64,000 nt of DNA from Altibacter sp. HG106. GTDB lineage: Bacteria > Bacteroidota > Bacteroidia > Flavobacteriales > Flavobacteriaceae. Under the pieces are notes generated by a model. That model was not told the origin of the DNA, ran no database searches, and worked only from the letters and a program-made list of their open reading frames with translations. How positions within the stretch are numbered: the first letter of the stretch is position 1; every line of letters starts with the position of its first letter. Below, one piece after another: positions 11,698-23,708 of this stretch. Location: positions 1-64,000 of the forward strand of contig NZ_JAQQTD010000008.1 of the NCBI RefSeq assembly GCF_028561755.1. The letters are read 5' to 3'. The position numbers were made by a program, and so were the translations under genes.

Positions 11698-13296
11698 ATG
11701 TCGCTAAAAAAAGAGATTCAACGCAGAAAAACCTTCGGAATTATTTCGCACCCCGATGCCGGGAAAACAACCCTTACTGAAAAATTACTACTATTTGGGG
11801 GTGCTATTCAAGAAGCGGGCGCTGTGAAAAGCAATAAAATCAAGAAAGGGGCTACATCCGACTTTATGGAAATTGAGCGGCAACGTGGTATTTCCGTGGC
11901 AACTTCTGTCTTAGCGTTTGAATACAAAGACATCAAAATAAACATTTTAGACACTCCGGGGCACAAAGACTTCGCCGAAGATACGTTTAGAACCTTGACG
12001 GCTGTAGATAGCGTCATCGTGGTGATTGACGTTGCCAAAGGGGTCGAGGCACAAACCGAGAAACTTGTAGAGGTTTGCCGAATGCGGAAAATTCCGATTA
12101 TCGTATTTATCAACAAATTAGACCGTGAAGGGAAAGATGCCTTCGATCTTTTGGATGAAATTGAACAAAAACTTAACCTTACCGTTACTCCCTTAAGTTT
12201 TCCAATTGGAATGGGATACGATTTTAAAGGCATTTACAATCTTTGGGAAAAGAATGTCAATCTTTTTAGTGGCACCAAGCGAAAGCAGATCGAAGAAACC
12301 ATTAAAATTGAAGACCTTCAAAACCCAGAACTTGATGACCTCGTGGGAAGCAAGGCAGCGGAAACCTTACGGGAAGAGCTTGAGATCGTTACCGAGGTGT
12401 ACCCCGACTTTAACCGAGAAGAATACCTTAAAGCCGAGCTACAACCTGTCTTTTTTGGCTCAGCCTTGAACAACTTTGGGGTTCGAGAATTGCTGGATTG
12501 CTTTATTGACATTGCTCCTGCACCCCGTCCTAAAGAAAGCGACACTCGCGTGGTACGACCCGACGAGCAGGACTTCACTGGCTTTGTCTTTAAGATCCAC
12601 GCGAACATGGATCCCAGGCATCGGGACCGATTGGCCTTCGTCAAGATCGTTTCAGGTACCTTCGAGCGTAACACACCTTATTTACACGTACGTCACAATA
12701 AAAAGCTGAAATTCTCTTCTCCTAATGCCTTCTTTGCGGAAAAGAAAGAGATCGTGGATATTTCGTACGCAGGAGATATTGTGGGACTGCATGATACGGG
12801 AAATTTTAAAATCGGAGATACACTCACCGAAGGCGAAGAAATGATGTATAAAGGCATCCCTAGCTTTTCTCCAGAACACTTTAAGTACATCAACAATGCC
12901 GACCCAATGAAAAGCAAGCAGCTTGAAAAGGGCATCGATCAATTAATGGATGAAGGAGTGGCCCAATTATTTATTCTAGAGCTAAACGGGCGTAAGGTAA
13001 TTGGTACTGTGGGAGCCTTGCAGTTTGAAGTAATTCAGTACCGACTCGAACACGAGTATGGCGCAAAGTGCTCGTATGAAGCACTCAATGTCCATAAAGC
13101 CTGTTGGGTAGATCCAAAAGACTCTAAGAGCGAAGAATTCGCTGATTTCAAACGAGTGAAAGCAAAATATTTAGCGAAGGACAAACGCGGACAGTTAGTT
13201 TTTCTGGCCGACAGCGCTTTTACGCTGCAAATGACACAGCAAAAATATCCGAACATTCACTTTCACTTTGTTAGTGAATTTGAGTCCGTATCATAA
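11698..13296 (+). CDS. prfC: Peptide chain release factor 3
   Basis: This is the translational GTPase RF3, which removes RF1/RF2 from the ribosome after peptide release. Length is 532 residues, normal for the family. The P-loop SHPDAGKT is at 17-24, switch II DTPGHKDF at 85-92 and the guanine-specificity motif NKLD at 139-142. The SHPDAGKT form of G1 separates RF3 from EF-G. The start codon follows a TATCTTTG promoter box by 20 bases. The gene stands alone, facing right between the divergent adhesin operon and the convergent rpoBC-DUF3467 unit, and ends at a strong terminator shared by both directions. Confidence 0.96.
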   Translation: MSLKKEIQRRKTFGIISHPDAGKTTLTEKLLLFGGAIQEAGAVKSNKIKKGATSDFMEIERQRGISVATSVLAFEYKDIKINILDTPGHKDFAEDTFRTLTAVDSVIVVIDVAKGVEAQTEKLVEVCRMRKIPIIVFINKLDREGKDAFDLLDEIEQKLNLTVTPLSFPIGMGYDFKGIYNLWEKNVNLFSGTKRKQIEETIKIEDLQNPELDDLVGSKAAETLREELEIVTEVYPDFNREEYLKAELQPVFFGSALNNFGVRELLDCFIDIAPAPRPKESDTRVVRPDEQDFTGFVFKIHANMDPRHRDRLAFVKIVSGTFERNTPYLHVRHNKKLKFSSPNAFFAEKKEIVDISYAGDIVGLHDTGNFKIGDTLTEGEEMMYKGIPSFSPEHFKYINNADPMKSKQLEKGIDQLMDEGVAQLFILELNGRKVIGTVGALQFEVIQYRLEHEYGAKCSYEALNVHKACWVDPKDSKSEEFADFKRVKAKYLAKDKRGQLVFLADSAFTLQMTQQKYPNIHFHFVSEFESVS

Positions 13297-13327
13297 AAAA
13301 ACCCGCCTAACTGGCGGGTTTCTTTTT
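13295..13327. terminator. Bidirectional terminator between prfC and the DUF3467 gene
   Basis: An 8-bp perfect stem, AACCCGCC and GGCGGGTT, with a 5-base loop (13300-13320), has A's on the left and T's on the right. It can therefore end transcription of both convergent genes. Confidence 0.9.
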
Positions 13328-13328
13328 T

Positions 13329-13649
13329 CTACGCTTCTCCCGTAGGTCCAAAATTAATGGGGATGGGAGGTTGCTGATAATCTTTAATCTCTCCATGTGC
13401 GCTTTCAAACCGTTGCACATTATCGTGTAGCGCCTTTAAAAAGCGTTTGGCATGCTGTGGCGTCAAGATGATTCTGGACTTCACTTGGCTTTTCGGCACT
13501 CCGGGCATGATGTTGACAAAATCAACAACGAACTCAGATTGTGAATGATTTATGATCGCCAGGTTGCTGTATTGGCCTTGCGCAATCGCCTCTCCTAGTT
13601 CAATATTAATCTGTCCTTGTTTCTGTTTCTTTTTAGAATCCTCTGCCAT
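13329..13649 (-). CDS. DUF3467 family protein
   Basis: A 106-residue soluble protein with a charged N terminus (many Lys and Gln) and a compact core including INHSQSEFVVDFVNIMPG and LTPQHAKRFLKAL. This is the DUF3467 pattern, common in Bacteroidota and without an established function that I know of. It follows rpoC on the same strand by 47 bases, but a strong terminator lies between them, so it is probably expressed by read-through or from a promoter not seen. The family name is recognised from sequence; a role linked to transcription is only suggested by position. Confidence 0.8.
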   Translation of the reverse strand: MAEDSKKKQKQGQINIELGEAIAQGQYSNLAIINHSQSEFVVDFVNIMPGVPKSQVKSRIILTPQHAKRFLKALHDNVQRFESAHGEIKDYQQPPIPINFGPTGEA

Positions 13650-13660
13650 ACTATCAAATT

Positions 13661-13691
13661 AAAAAAGTTGCGCTCCCTTAGGAGCGCAACT
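13661..13691 (-). terminator. Terminator after rpoC
   Basis: An 11-bp perfect stem, AGTTGCGCTCC and its complement, with a 4-base loop is followed on the minus strand by six T's. It sits directly after the rpoC stop codon. Confidence 0.9.
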
Positions 13692-13696
13692 ATCGA

Positions 13697-16600
13697 TTAG
13701 TTATAATTTACTTCTTGCTTTTCGCGCGTCATTTCTTCCAGCTCCTCCTTGCTTCCTACGATAATTGTATCGTAATCACGCATTCCGGTTCCGGCAGGAA
13801 TCTTATGACCCACAATCACATTCTCTTTCAATCCTTCGAGCTCATCGATCTTACCGCTTACTGCAGCCTCGTTTAATACCTTCGTAGTTTCCTGGAAGGA
13901 GGCAGCCGAAATAAACGACTTGGTTTGAAGTGACGCTCGTGTAATTCCTTGTAGAATTGGAGTTGCGGTAGCATTTACCGCATCCCTGGCTTCTACCAAC
14001 GCTTTATCGGAACGACGTAACTGAGAATTCTCGTCACGAAGATCACGTGGCGTGATGATCTGACCCTCTTTTAAGGTTTCTGAATCACCTGCGCTTGTTA
14101 CCACTTTCATTCCGAAGAGCTTATCATTTTCTTCGATGAAGTCATATTTATGCACCAATTGATTCTCCAAGAAGGTAGTATCTCCCGGATCCTGGATCTG
14201 AACTTTACGCATCATTTGACGTACGACTACCTCAAAGTGCTTATCATTAATCTTCACCCCTTGCAAACGGTATACCTCTTGAACTTCATTCACAAGGTAT
14301 TGTTGTACCGCTGAAGGTCCTTTGATCTTCAGGATATCGGTAGGTGTAATCGCTCCATCAGAAAGCGGCATACCGGCTCGTACGTAGTCGTTCTCCTGAA
14401 CCAAAATCTGATTCGAAAGTTTTACTAAGTACTTCTTCACCTCGCCTAATTTCGACTCGACGATAATTTCACGGTTACCACGCTTAATTTTTCCGAAGGA
14501 AACTACCCCATCGATCTCACTTACAACTGCTGGGTTCGAAGGGTTACGCGCTTCAAATAGTTCGGTTACTCGTGGCAGACCCCCAGTAATATCACCGGCT
14601 TTAGCCGACTTACGCGGAATCTTGACCAAGATCTTACCGATCTTGATCTTTTCGTCATCTTCCACCATCAAGTGAGCCCCCACCGGAAGGTTATAAGAAC
14701 GAATCACTTCGTCTTTCTTCCCTAGGATGTGTAGGGTTGGGATTTTCTTCTTATCTCGAGATTCTGAAATTACTTTCTCCTGGAAACCCGTTTGTTCATC
14801 AATTTCCACCTGATAGGTAATTCCTTGCTCGATATTTTCAAATTTCACTTTTCCGGCGAATTCTGAAATAATTACACCGTTGTAAGGATCCCACTGACAT
14901 ACTACTTCGCCCTCTTTCACTTTTTGCCCATCTTTGATGAACAAAGTAGCTCCGTAAGGAATGTTGTTATTACTTAAGGTAATTCCGGTTTTCTCATCGA
15001 TCACCTTCACTTCCGACGTACGAGAAATCACGATATCCACCGCGTTTCCTTCCGCGTCTTCTCCCTTTACAGTTTTCAGGTCTTCGATCTCGGCCTTACC
15101 ACTGTATTTTAAAATCAGTTTGTTCTCTTCGGAAATGTTTCCGGCAATACCTCCCACGTGGAACGTACGAAGCGTCAACTGTGTTCCCGGCTCTCCAATA
15201 GATTGCGCGGCAACAACTCCAACGGCCTCTCCTCGCTGCACCATTTTATTGGTAGCCAGGTTTCGACCGTAACACATCGAACAAATACCCTTTTTCGCCT
15301 CACAGGTCAAGGCAGATCGCACTTCAATACTATCTACGGCAGAATCACCAATTCTCTTGGCGACAGCTTCCGTAATATGGTCTCCGGCACTTACCAATAA
15401 ATCTTTCGTAAGCGGATCGTACACATCGTTCAAAGAGGTACGACCTACGATTCGGTCTTCTAATTTTTCGACTACTTCTTCGTTCTTCTTCAAGGCAGAG
15501 ACTTCAATTCCGCGTAGCGTTCCACAGTCTACCTCGTTGATGATCACATCTTGAGAAACATCTACCAATCGACGTGTTAGGTATCCTGCATCCGCCGTTT
15601 TCAATGCGGTATCGGCAAGACCCTTACGCGCACCGTGCGTTGAGATAAAGTATTCGAGAATGGAGAGTCCTTCTTTAAAGTTAGAAAGAATCGGGTTCTC
15701 AATAATTTCTCCTCCACCGGAGTTCGATTTTTTCGGCTTCGCCATCAATCCACGCATACCGGTAAGCTGACGAATCTGTTCTTTCGAACCACGCGCTCCG
15801 GAATCAAGCATCATATACACCGAGTTGAAACCTTGTTGGTCTTCGCGAATACGCTTCATCGACAATTCGGTCAATTCAGCATTCGTCGCTGTCCAGATAT
15901 CAATCACCTGATTGTAACGTTCGTTGTTGGTGATCAATCCCATGTTATAGTTGGCGATAATACCATCTACCTGCTCGTTGGCAGAATCGATCATGGTTTG
16001 TTTTTCCGAAGGAATAATAATATCCCCTAAGCTGAAGGACAATCCACCTTCGAAAGCGAACTTATATCCAAGGCCTTTGATCTCATCTAGGAAATTCGCA
16101 GTTTCCGGTACTGAAGTTACTTTCAAAATATCGCCAATGATGTCACGAAGCGACTTTTTTGTCAATACTTCATTGATGAACCCGGCATTTTCTGGCACGT
16201 AGTCGTTGAACAACACACGGCCCAGGGTCGTGGTGATCAATTGTGGCACCAACTCACCTTCTTCATTAAAATCTTTTGCGCGAATCTTGATCTCAGCATT
16301 CAGGTCTACGCGCTCTTCGTTATAGGCGATAATGGCTTCTTCGGAAGAGTAGAACGTAAGGCCTTCTCCTTTTACCTGATGGTCTTTAGTGGATTTGCGC
16401 AACTTGGTCATGTAGTACAGTCCCAATACCATATCCTGAGACGGTACCGCTACCGGTGATCCGTTTGCAGGGTTTAGGATATTGTGCGACGCCAACATCA
16501 ACAGTTGTGCTTCCAATATCGCTTCCGGTCCTAATGGAAGGTGTACCGCCATCTGGTCCCCGTCAAAGTCGGCGTTGAATGCCGTACATACCAACGGGTG

Positions 16601-17995
16601 TAACTGGATTGCTTTACCTTCAATTAACTTGGGCTGGAAGGCCTGAATACCCAAACGGTGCAACGTTGGAGCACGGTTCAGTAATACAGGGTGTCCTTTC
16701 AGTACATTTTCAAGAATGTCCCAAACTACCGGTTCTTTTTTATCGATAATCTTTTTCGCTGATTTTACCGTTTTCACGATGCCACGCTCGATAAGCTTAC
16801 GGATCACAAATGGTTTGTACAGCTCTGCGGCCATGTCTTTCGGAAGACCACATTCGTATAATTTTAGTTCAGGTCCTACAACGATTACTGAACGTGCTGA
16901 ATAATCCACACGTTTACCGAGTAGGTTCTGACGGAAACGTCCTTGCTTTCCTTTCAAGGAATCAGAAAGTGATTTCAACGGACGGTTACTGTCGGTTTTT
17001 ACTGCGGAAGACTTACGGGTATTATCAAATAACGAGTCTACCGATTCCTGAAGCATACGCTTTTCGTTACGCAAGATTACTTCCGGAGCTTTGATCTCCA
17101 TCAATCGCTTCAGACGGTTGTTACGAATAATCACACGACGGTACAGGTCGTTTAAGTCGGATGTCGCAAATCGACCCCCATCCAATGGTACCAATGGACG
17201 CAATTCCGGCGGAATTACAGGAACCACTTTCATGATCATCCATTCTGGATTGTTCTCCCGATTGTTGTTCGCTTCACGAAGAGCTTCCACTACTTGAAGA
17301 CGCTTCAAGGCTTCTGTCTTACGTTGTTTCGACGTTTCGTTGTTGGCTTTGTGACGCAACTCGAATGATAAGGCATCGAGGTCAATTCGCTTCAACAATT
17401 CAATCAAACACTCGGCCCCCATCTTCGCGATGAACTTGTTCGGGTCGCTATCTTCCAAGTACATGTTTTCTTGCGGAAGGCTATCAAGTACGTTCAAGTA
17501 TTCTTCTTCCGTCAAGAATTCCATTTTGTTCAAGGGCTCGCCTTCTTCATTCTTTGCGATCCCCGGCTGAATTACTACGTAGCGTTCGTAGTAGATGATC
17601 ATGTCTAATTTCTTAGACGGCAATCCTAATAAGTATCCGATTTTATTCGGAAGGCTTCGGAAATACCAAATATGTGCGACAGGAACTACTAAGTTAATGT
17701 GCCCCACGCGGTCGCGACGTACTTTCTTTTCGGTCACTTCTACCCCACATCGGTCACACACAATCCCTTTATAGCGGATACGTTTATATTTACCACAGGC
17801 ACATTCGTAATCCTTTACAGGACCAAAAATACGTTCACAGAAAAGTCCGTCACGCTCCGGCTTGTGCGTACGGTAATTGATCGTTTCCGGCTTCAACACT
17901 TCTCCTCGAGATTCTGCCAAAATAGATTCGGGAGAGGCCAAACCAATAGAAATCTTGTTGAATTTCTGTACTGTGTTTTCTTTATTTCTTGCCAT
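13697..17995 (-). CDS. rpoC: DNA-directed RNA polymerase subunit beta'
   Basis: The 1,432-residue beta' subunit holds the catalytic magnesium of RNA polymerase. The invariant NADFDGD motif lies at about residues 470-476. The N-terminal zinc site (CACG ... CDRCG) is at about 65-85 and the second zinc site ([11 protein letters not shown]) is near 890-910. Length and the lack of large lineage inserts fit Bacteroidota. The gene follows rpoB by 82 bases, a gap that contains two short hairpins. It is the last gene of the secE-nusG-rplKAJL-rpoBC run and ends at a strong terminator. Confidence 0.98.
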   Translation of the reverse strand: MARNKENTVQKFNKISIGLASPESILAESRGEVLKPETINYRTHKPERDGLFCERIFGPVKDYECACGKYKRIRYKGIVCDRCGVEVTEKKVRRDRVGHINLVVPVAHIWYFRSLPNKIGYLLGLPSKKLDMIIYYERYVVIQPGIAKNEEGEPLNKMEFLTEEEYLNVLDSLPQENMYLEDSDPNKFIAKMGAECLIELLKRIDLDALSFELRHKANNETSKQRKTEALKRLQVVEALREANNNRENNPEWMIMKVVPVIPPELRPLVPLDGGRFATSDLNDLYRRVIIRNNRLKRLMEIKAPEVILRNEKRMLQESVDSLFDNTRKSSAVKTDSNRPLKSLSDSLKGKQGRFRQNLLGKRVDYSARSVIVVGPELKLYECGLPKDMAAELYKPFVIRKLIERGIVKTVKSAKKIIDKKEPVVWDILENVLKGHPVLLNRAPTLHRLGIQAFQPKLIEGKAIQLHPLVCTAFNADFDGDQMAVHLPLGPEAILEAQLLMLASHNILNPANGSPVAVPSQDMVLGLYYMTKLRKSTKDHQVKGEGLTFYSSEEAIIAYNEERVDLNAEIKIRAKDFNEEGELVPQLITTTLGRVLFNDYVPENAGFINEVLTKKSLRDIIGDILKVTSVPETANFLDEIKGLGYKFAFEGGLSFSLGDIIIPSEKQTMIDSANEQVDGIIANYNMGLITNNERYNQVIDIWTATNAELTELSMKRIREDQQGFNSVYMMLDSGARGSKEQIRQLTGMRGLMAKPKKSNSGGGEIIENPILSNFKEGLSILEYFISTHGARKGLADTALKTADAGYLTRRLVDVSQDVIINEVDCGTLRGIEVSALKKNEEVVEKLEDRIVGRTSLNDVYDPLTKDLLVSAGDHITEAVAKRIGDSAVDSIEVRSALTCEAKKGICSMCYGRNLATNKMVQRGEAVGVVAAQSIGEPGTQLTLRTFHVGGIAGNISEENKLILKYSGKAEIEDLKTVKGEDAEGNAVDIVISRTSEVKVIDEKTGITLSNNNIPYGATLFIKDGQKVKEGEVVCQWDPYNGVIISEFAGKVKFENIEQGITYQVEIDEQTGFQEKVISESRDKKKIPTLHILGKKDEVIRSYNLPVGAHLMVEDDEKIKIGKILVKIPRKSAKAGDITGGLPRVTELFEARNPSNPAVVSEIDGVVSFGKIKRGNREIIVESKLGEVKKYLVKLSNQILVQENDYVRAGMPLSDGAITPTDILKIKGPSAVQQYLVNEVQEVYRLQGVKINDKHFEVVVRQMMRKVQIQDPGDTTFLENQLVHKYDFIEENDKLFGMKVVTSAGDSETLKEGQIITPRDLRDENSQLRRSDKALVEARDAVNATATPILQGITRASLQTKSFISAASFQETTKVLNEAAVSGKIDELEGLKENVIVGHKIPAGTGMRDYDTIIVGSKEELEEMTREKQEVNYN

Positions 17996-18029
17996 AATGC
18001 TGTAAAAATCTTTAAATGTTGTTACGGGT

Positions 18030-18071
18030 GAGGCCTAGCCTCGTGGAATGCGATGCCCCGCTTTCGCGGGG
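18030..18071 (-). other. Two hairpins in the rpoB-rpoC spacer
   Basis: On the transcribed strand CCCCGC and GCGGGG enclose a GAAA (GNRA) tetraloop at 18056-18071. A second hairpin, GAGGC and GCCTC with a 3-base loop, lies at 18030-18042. Neither is followed by a T run, so they are not terminators. A role in mRNA processing or stability is inference. Confidence 0.5.
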
Positions 18072-18077
18072 GATCTT

Positions 18078-21000
18078 TTATTCCTCTAATCGAATATCCA
18101 AACCAAGTCCTTTCAATTCGTGCATCAACACGTTGAAAGATTCTGGTAATCCGGGTTCCGGCATGGCTTCTCCTTTTACGATACTCTCGTAAGTCTTGGC
18201 CCGGCCGATCACGTCATCCGATTTAACCGTCAATATTTCACGCAGGGTACTGGAAGCTCCATAAGCCTCAAGTGCCCAAACCTCCATCTCACCAAAACGC
18301 TGACCACCAAATTGGGCTTTACCACCTAATGGTTGCTGCGTAATCAATGAGTACGGTCCGATAGAACGGGCGTGCATCTTATCATCTACCATGTGGCCCA
18401 GTTTCAGCATGTAGATCACACCTACGGTGGCAGGTTGATCGAAGCGTTTTCCGGTACCTCCATCGTAGAGGTGTGTGTGTCCGAAACGTGGAATTCCGGC
18501 ATCATCTGTTAGTTCGTTGATCTGATCGATAGTGGCACCGTCAAAAATTGGCGTCGCAAATTTGCGTCCTAATTTTTGTCCGGCCCAACCGAGTACCGTT
18601 TCGTAAATCTGACCGATGTTCATACGAGAAGGTACCCCAAGTGGATTCAATACGATGTCTACTGGTGTTCCATCCTCCAAGAACGGCATGTCTTCTTCAC
18701 GAACAATACGTGCAACGATACCTTTGTTACCGTGACGACCCGCCATCTTATCTCCTACTTTTAGCTTACGCTTTTTGGCGATATACACTTTGGCAAGTTT
18801 CAAGATTCCGGAAGGAAGTTCATCTCCAACAGAAATCGTGAATTTCTCACGGCGCAAGTTTCCTTGCAGATCATTTTCTTTAATTCGGTAGTTGTGCATC
18901 AAGTCGGCTACCATCGCATTTAAGTCGTCATCTGTCGTCCAGGTTCCGCCTGTTAAGTGCGTGTAGTCGTCTACGGCGTTCAACATTTTAAGTGTGTATT
19001 TCTTTCCTTTCGGGAAGACTACTTCACCTAAATCGTTGGTAACACCTTGTGCTGTTTTTCCGCCAATGATAGCAAACAGTTTTTCTACCAGGACATCTTT
19101 TAGGGCTTCGAATTTACTTTCGTATTTCAATTCAAGCTCTGCAATGTCTTCTTTATCTTTTGCTCGTTTGCGCTTGTCTTTGATCGCACGCGCAAAGAGT
19201 TTTTTATCAATTACGACGCCGCGTAGTGATGGGGATGCTTTTAAGGAGGCATCTTTCACATCTCCCGCTTTGTCCCCAAAGATGGCGCGAAGTAATTTCT
19301 CTTCCGGCGTTGGATCACTTTCTCCTTTCGGTGTGATCTTACCAATTAAGATATCTCCAGGCTTTACTTCGGCCCCCACACGAATCATTCCGTGTTCGTC
19401 AAGGTCTTTGGTTGCTTCTTCGGAAACGTTTGGAATATCATTCGTCAATTCTTCGTTTCCAAGTTTGGTATCACGTACTTCAAGCGCGTATTCGTCGATG
19501 TGAATAGACGTAAAGATATCTTCACGTACCACTTTTTCAGAAATCACGATCGCATCCTCAAAGTTGTATCCTTTCCAAGGCATGAAGGCTACCTTCATGT
19601 TACGGCCTAGTGCCAGTTCCCCGGCTTCCGTAGCATACCCCTGACATAACACCTGACCTCTTTTTACGCGATCTCCCTTGCTTACAATAGGCTTTAGGTT
19701 GATCGAGGTACTTTGGTTTGTCTTTCGGAACTTGATCAAATCGTAGGATTTGCTATCACTGTCGAAGCTCACCATACGCTCTTCCTCCGTACGGTCGTAC
19801 TTAATGGTGATCATATTGGCATCTACATACTCTACTTCTCCATCCCCTTCCGCATTGATCAATACTCGAGAATCGGACGCTACCTGACGTTCCAAGCCGG
19901 TTCCTACGATCGGAGAATCCGCTCGCAATAGTGGTACCGCCTGACGCATCATGTTACTTCCCATCAAGGCACGGTTCGCATCATCGTGTTCCAAGAAAGG
20001 AATCAAGGAAGCTGAAATCGACGCGATCTGGTTCGGCGCTACGTCGGCATAATTCACTTGCGTTGGCTCTACCACCGGGAAGTCGCCCTCCTCACGTGCA
20101 ATAACACGATCGGTATCGATAGTTCCATCTTTTTTCAATGGAATATTCGCCTGCGCGATGAGTTTTTCTTCTTCTTCTTCCGCAGAAAGGTAGATCGGTT
20201 CGTTTTTGATATCGATCTTTCCTTCTTCCACCTTACGATACGGGGTTTCAATAAATCCGAGATTGTTCACTTTAGCGTAAACGGAAAGCGAAGAAATCAA
20301 ACCAATGTTAGGTCCTTCCGGCGTTTCAATCGGACACAATCTTCCGTAGTGCGTGTAATGAACGTCACGAACCTCAAAGCCGGCACGTTCACGAGATAAA
20401 CCTCCAGGCCCTAATGCCGACAAACGACGCTTGTGCGTAATTTCTGCCAGTGGATTGGTTTGATCCATGAACTGCGATAGCTGGTTCGTTCCGAAGAACG
20501 AATTGATCACAGAAGACAAGGTCTTGGCGTTAATCAGATCGATAGGCGTAAACACTTCGTTATCACGAACGTTCATACGCTCGCGAATGGTACGCGCCAT
20601 ACGGGCCAGTCCGACACCAAATTGCGAAGACAACTGCTCTCCCACGGTACGCACACGACGGTTACTCAAGTGGTCGATATCATCGATCTCTGCTTTGGAG
20701 TTGATCAGCTCAATTAAATATTTTACGATGGTAATGATATCTTCTTTGGTAAGCACTTGCTTATCCATATCGATATCAAGACCTAATTTTTTGTTCATTC
20801 GGTACCGACCTACTTCACCAAGTTTGTAACGTTGGTCGCTAAAAAATAACTTGTTGATAATACCACGCGCCGTCTCTTCATCTGGCGGCTCTGCATTACG
20901 CAACTGACGGTAAATGTGTTCTACCGCTTCTTTTTCGGAGTTGGTAGGATCCTTTTGCAAGGTGTTGTGGATAATAGCGTAGTCTGCTAATTGGTTATCC

Positions 21001-21890
21001 TCCTTGTGTAATAAGATCGTTTTGGTTCCTGAATCTAAGATTTCTTCGATGTGTTCTTTTTCCAACACGGTATCACGATCTAAGATGATCTCGTTACGCT
21101 CAATAGAAACCACTTCTCCGGTATCTTCATCCACGAAATCTTCGTGCCATGTCTTCAACACACGAGCGGCCAGCTTACGCCCCATGTATCGCTTTAAGCC
21201 CGTTTTAGTGGCTTTAATTTCTTCCGCCAGGTCAAAGATCTCCAGGATATCTTTATCGCGTTCAAAACCAATAGCACGGAATAAAGTCGTTACCGGAAGC
21301 TTCTTTTTACGATCGATATACGCGTACATCACACTGTTGATGTCGGTTGCGAATTCAATCCAAGAACCTTTGAATGGGATCACACGCGCAGAATATAATT
21401 TTGTTCCATTGGCGTGGAAGGATTGTCCGAAGAATACTCCGGGAGAACGGTGCAACTGAGACACGACCACACGTTCGGCTCCGTTAACAACGAACGAACC
21501 GCTCTGGGTCATGTAAGGAATGGTTCCTAGGTACACATCCTGTACGATGGTTTCAAAGTCTTCATGCTCCTCATCGGTACAGTATAATTTTAAACGAGCC
21601 TTTAAGGGCACGCTGTAGGTCAACCCGCGTTCGATACACTCTTGAATGGAGTAGCGTGGTGGGTCAACAAAATAGTCTAAAAACTCTAAGACGAATTGGT
21701 TACGGGTATCAGTAATAGGGAAATTCTCCATGAAGGTTTTGTAGAGCCCTTCATCACTTCTTTCTTCTGATTTGGTTTCCAACTGGAAAAAATCCTGGAA
21801 GGATTTTACTTGGATGTCCAAAAAGTCGGGATACTCCGGCTTGTTTTGTACAGAGGAAAAATTCAATCTTTCAGTTTGCGTTGCTGACAT
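18078..21890 (-). CDS. rpoB: DNA-directed RNA polymerase subunit beta
   Basis: The 1,270-residue beta subunit of RNA polymerase. Recognisable parts are the rifampicin-pocket region ([18 protein letters not shown] and [17 protein letters not shown]), the [19 protein letters not shown] block, and the C-terminal [18 protein letters not shown] segment that packs on beta'. The rifampicin-pocket residues look like wild type. The start ATG at 21890 is followed by [12 protein letters not shown] and gives normal length. A 135-base spacer with two alternative hairpins lies between rplL and this gene. Confidence 0.98.
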   Translation of the reverse strand: MSATQTERLNFSSVQNKPEYPDFLDIQVKSFQDFFQLETKSEERSDEGLYKTFMENFPITDTRNQFVLEFLDYFVDPPRYSIQECIERGLTYSVPLKARLKLYCTDEEHEDFETIVQDVYLGTIPYMTQSGSFVVNGAERVVVSQLHRSPGVFFGQSFHANGTKLYSARVIPFKGSWIEFATDINSVMYAYIDRKKKLPVTTLFRAIGFERDKDILEIFDLAEEIKATKTGLKRYMGRKLAARVLKTWHEDFVDEDTGEVVSIERNEIILDRDTVLEKEHIEEILDSGTKTILLHKEDNQLADYAIIHNTLQKDPTNSEKEAVEHIYRQLRNAEPPDEETARGIINKLFFSDQRYKLGEVGRYRMNKKLGLDIDMDKQVLTKEDIITIVKYLIELINSKAEIDDIDHLSNRRVRTVGEQLSSQFGVGLARMARTIRERMNVRDNEVFTPIDLINAKTLSSVINSFFGTNQLSQFMDQTNPLAEITHKRRLSALGPGGLSRERAGFEVRDVHYTHYGRLCPIETPEGPNIGLISSLSVYAKVNNLGFIETPYRKVEEGKIDIKNEPIYLSAEEEEEKLIAQANIPLKKDGTIDTDRVIAREEGDFPVVEPTQVNYADVAPNQIASISASLIPFLEHDDANRALMGSNMMRQAVPLLRADSPIVGTGLERQVASDSRVLINAEGDGEVEYVDANMITIKYDRTEEERMVSFDSDSKSYDLIKFRKTNQSTSINLKPIVSKGDRVKRGQVLCQGYATEAGELALGRNMKVAFMPWKGYNFEDAIVISEKVVREDIFTSIHIDEYALEVRDTKLGNEELTNDIPNVSEEATKDLDEHGMIRVGAEVKPGDILIGKITPKGESDPTPEEKLLRAIFGDKAGDVKDASLKASPSLRGVVIDKKLFARAIKDKRKRAKDKEDIAELELKYESKFEALKDVLVEKLFAIIGGKTAQGVTNDLGEVVFPKGKKYTLKMLNAVDDYTHLTGGTWTTDDDLNAMVADLMHNYRIKENDLQGNLRREKFTISVGDELPSGILKLAKVYIAKKRKLKVGDKMAGRHGNKGIVARIVREEDMPFLEDGTPVDIVLNPLGVPSRMNIGQIYETVLGWAGQKLGRKFATPIFDGATIDQINELTDDAGIPRFGHTHLYDGGTGKRFDQPATVGVIYMLKLGHMVDDKMHARSIGPYSLITQQPLGGKAQFGGQRFGEMEVWALEAYGASSTLREILTVKSDDVIGRAKTYESIVKGEAMPEPGLPESFNVLMHELKGLGLDIRLEE

Positions 21891-21965
21891 CTATGGACGG
21901 AATTTTAATTAAAAAAACTATGAATGCGTACATCGAAAATGATAGAACCTTTATATACGCAAAAT

Positions 21966-22012
21966 GGTTTAGGTCTAATCTGCTTCGAGAAAAGACCTAA
22001 ACCGTAAGGTTT
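21966..22012 (-). promoter_or_regulatory. Mutually exclusive hairpins between rplL and rpoB
   Basis: A perfect 10-bp inverted repeat, GGTTTAGGTC and GACCTAAACC (21966-21975 and 21994-22003), encloses 18 bases. The 5' arm on the transcript also pairs with AAACC at 22008-22012 to make a 5-bp hairpin with a 4-base loop. The two folds cannot coexist. The position matches where other bacteria carry the rplL-rpoB attenuator and processing site. Function here is inference. Confidence 0.5.
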
Positions 22013-22025
22013 GGGCTAGCCGGGC

Positions 22026-22403
22026 TTATTTAAGCTCAACCTCAGCTCCAGCTTCTTCTAACTGAGCTTTTAGTGCTTCAGCTTCGTCTTTAGAAACACC
22101 TTCTTTAATTGGAGAAGGAGCTCCATCAACTAGCGCTTTTGCATCCTTAAGACCTTGTCCAGTCAATTCTTTCACAAGTTTTACAACTGCTAATTTAGAA
22201 CCACCTGGAGCGGTAAGGATTACGTCGAATTCGGTTTGCTCGTCGGCTTCGTCACCTCCACCAGCGGCAGCACCACCAGCAACAGCAACAGCTGCAGCAG
22301 CGGGCTCAATACCGTATTCTTCTTTTAGGATATCGGCCAACTCATTAACTTCTTTTACTGTTAGGTTAACCAATTGTTCTGCGAAATCTTTTAAATCTGC
22401 CAT
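22026..22403 (-). CDS. rplL: 50S ribosomal protein bL12 (L7/L12)
   Basis: A 125-residue acidic stalk protein that recruits translation factors to the ribosome. It has the N-terminal dimerisation helix pair, an Ala/Gly-rich hinge ([15 protein letters not shown]) and the C-terminal domain with the conserved [19 protein letters not shown] segment. It follows rplJ by 55 bases, in the usual rplJ-rplL order, and precedes rpoB. Confidence 0.97.
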   Translation of the reverse strand: MADLKDFAEQLVNLTVKEVNELADILKEEYGIEPAAAAVAVAGGAAAGGGDEADEQTEFDVILTAPGGSKLAVVKLVKELTGQGLKDAKALVDGAPSPIKEGVSKDEAEALKAQLEEAGAEVELK

Positions 22404-22458
22404 TTTCTATCGTTTTAAAAAAATTGTTGTTTTTATATAAATTAATTAGTGCAATATG

Positions 22459-22980
22459 CTATCCTTCCTTTTCGGAAAGGGTTTTAAGAATACCAGCGAT
22501 GGTACCTCCACCAGACTTAAGGGCGGAAATAACATTCTTAGCAGGCGATTGAAGTAATCCGATGATGTCTCCGATAACTTCTTCTTTGGATTTGATCTCT
22601 GAAAGGGTATCCAACTTGTCGTCTCCTACGAAGATGGCCTCTTCAATAAAGGCACCTTTTAGGATCGGACGATCCGATTTCTTTCTGAATTCCTTGATCA
22701 CTTTCGCCGGAGCGTTTCCGGTTTCAGAAACCATTAACGAGGTGTTCCCTTTAAGTACTTCAGACAAATTGCCAAAGTCCTTTTCGGTACTATCCATTGC
22801 TTTCGCCAATAGCGTATTCTTAACAACGTTCAACTTTACACCGGCTTTGAAACAAGCGCGACGCAATCTGGTTGTTGTTCCTGCATCAAGACCCGAAATA
22901 TCAGCCAAATACACGATATTGTTCTCGTTCAGCTGCGCAGTCAAATCTTGAATTACTTGGGCTTTTTCTTCTCTTGTCAT
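22459..22980 (-). CDS. rplJ: 50S ribosomal protein uL10
   Basis: A 173-residue stalk-base protein that anchors L7/L12 dimers. The N-terminal MTREEKAQVIQDL and the TRLRRACFKAGV and VVKNTLLAKA motifs are typical. It begins only 12 bases after rplA ends, so there is no long leader for the classical L10 autoregulatory RNA. If autoregulation exists it must work in another way or within rplA. Confidence 0.96.
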   Translation of the reverse strand: MTREEKAQVIQDLTAQLNENNIVYLADISGLDAGTTTRLRRACFKAGVKLNVVKNTLLAKAMDSTEKDFGNLSEVLKGNTSLMVSETGNAPAKVIKEFRKKSDRPILKGAFIEEAIFVGDDKLDTLSEIKSKEEVIGDIIGLLQSPAKNVISALKSGGGTIAGILKTLSEKEG

Positions 22981-22992
22981 AATTTCTTGATA

Positions 22993-23688
22993 TTACTGCT
23001 CGGTAAATCTTTTGGTGTCGATTTCAACGCTAGGACTCATCGTACTAGACATAAAAATACTTTTGATATAGACACCTTTTGCAGCCTGAGGCTTCAATTT
23101 TACCAGGGTCGTTAATAATTCTCTTGCGTTTCCGGCGATCTTTTCAGCATCAAATGACGCTTTTCCGATTGCCGCGTGAACGATTCCGGTCTTATCCACT
23201 TTAAAGTCGATTTTACCTGCTTTCACATCAGAAACTGCTTTAGCAACGTCCATTGTTACCGTACCGGTCTTGGGGTTAGGCATTAATCCACGAGGTCCTA
23301 AAATGCGTCCTAGTGGTCCTAATTTACCCATCACACTCGGCATGGTTACGATGACGTCGACATCGGTCCATCCTCCTTTGATTTTATCGAGGTATTCGTC
23401 TAAACCAACATAATCTGCACCTGCTTCTTTAGCTTCCGCTTCCTTATCGGGCGTTACTAAAGCCAATACTTTTACGTCTTTTCCCGTTCCGTGTGGAAGG
23501 GTTACCACACCACGCACCATTTGGTTCGCTTTTCGTGGGTCAACGTTTAATCGTACGGCTAGGTCTACAGAGGCATCGAAATTTACGTTGGTAACTTCTT
23601 TAATTAAAGCAGAGGCTTCCGCTACCGTATAGGTTTTATCCTCTACTTTCAGCATCGCTTCTTTTTGCTTTTTTGTTAATCTTGCCAT
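22993..23688 (-). CDS. rplA: 50S ribosomal protein uL1
   Basis: A 231-residue L1 stalk protein that binds 23S rRNA and helps release E-site tRNA. The motif [20 protein letters not shown] is diagnostic. It lies 20 bases after rplK in the standard rplK-rplA order. Confidence 0.97.
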   Translation of the reverse strand: MARLTKKQKEAMLKVEDKTYTVAEASALIKEVTNVNFDASVDLAVRLNVDPRKANQMVRGVVTLPHGTGKDVKVLALVTPDKEAEAKEAGADYVGLDEYLDKIKGGWTDVDVIVTMPSVMGKLGPLGRILGPRGLMPNPKTGTVTMDVAKAVSDVKAGKIDFKVDKTGIVHAAIGKASFDAEKIAGNARELLTTLVKLKPQAAKGVYIKSIFMSSTMSPSVEIDTKRFTEQ

Positions 23689-23708
23689 TGTATAGATTCT
23701 TTTCTAGA

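Noticed and set aside
11698-13296. prfC as EF-G or tetracycline-resistance GTPase.
   Set aside because: The G1 motif SHPDAGKT and the length of 532 residues fit RF3, not the longer EF-G or TetM types.
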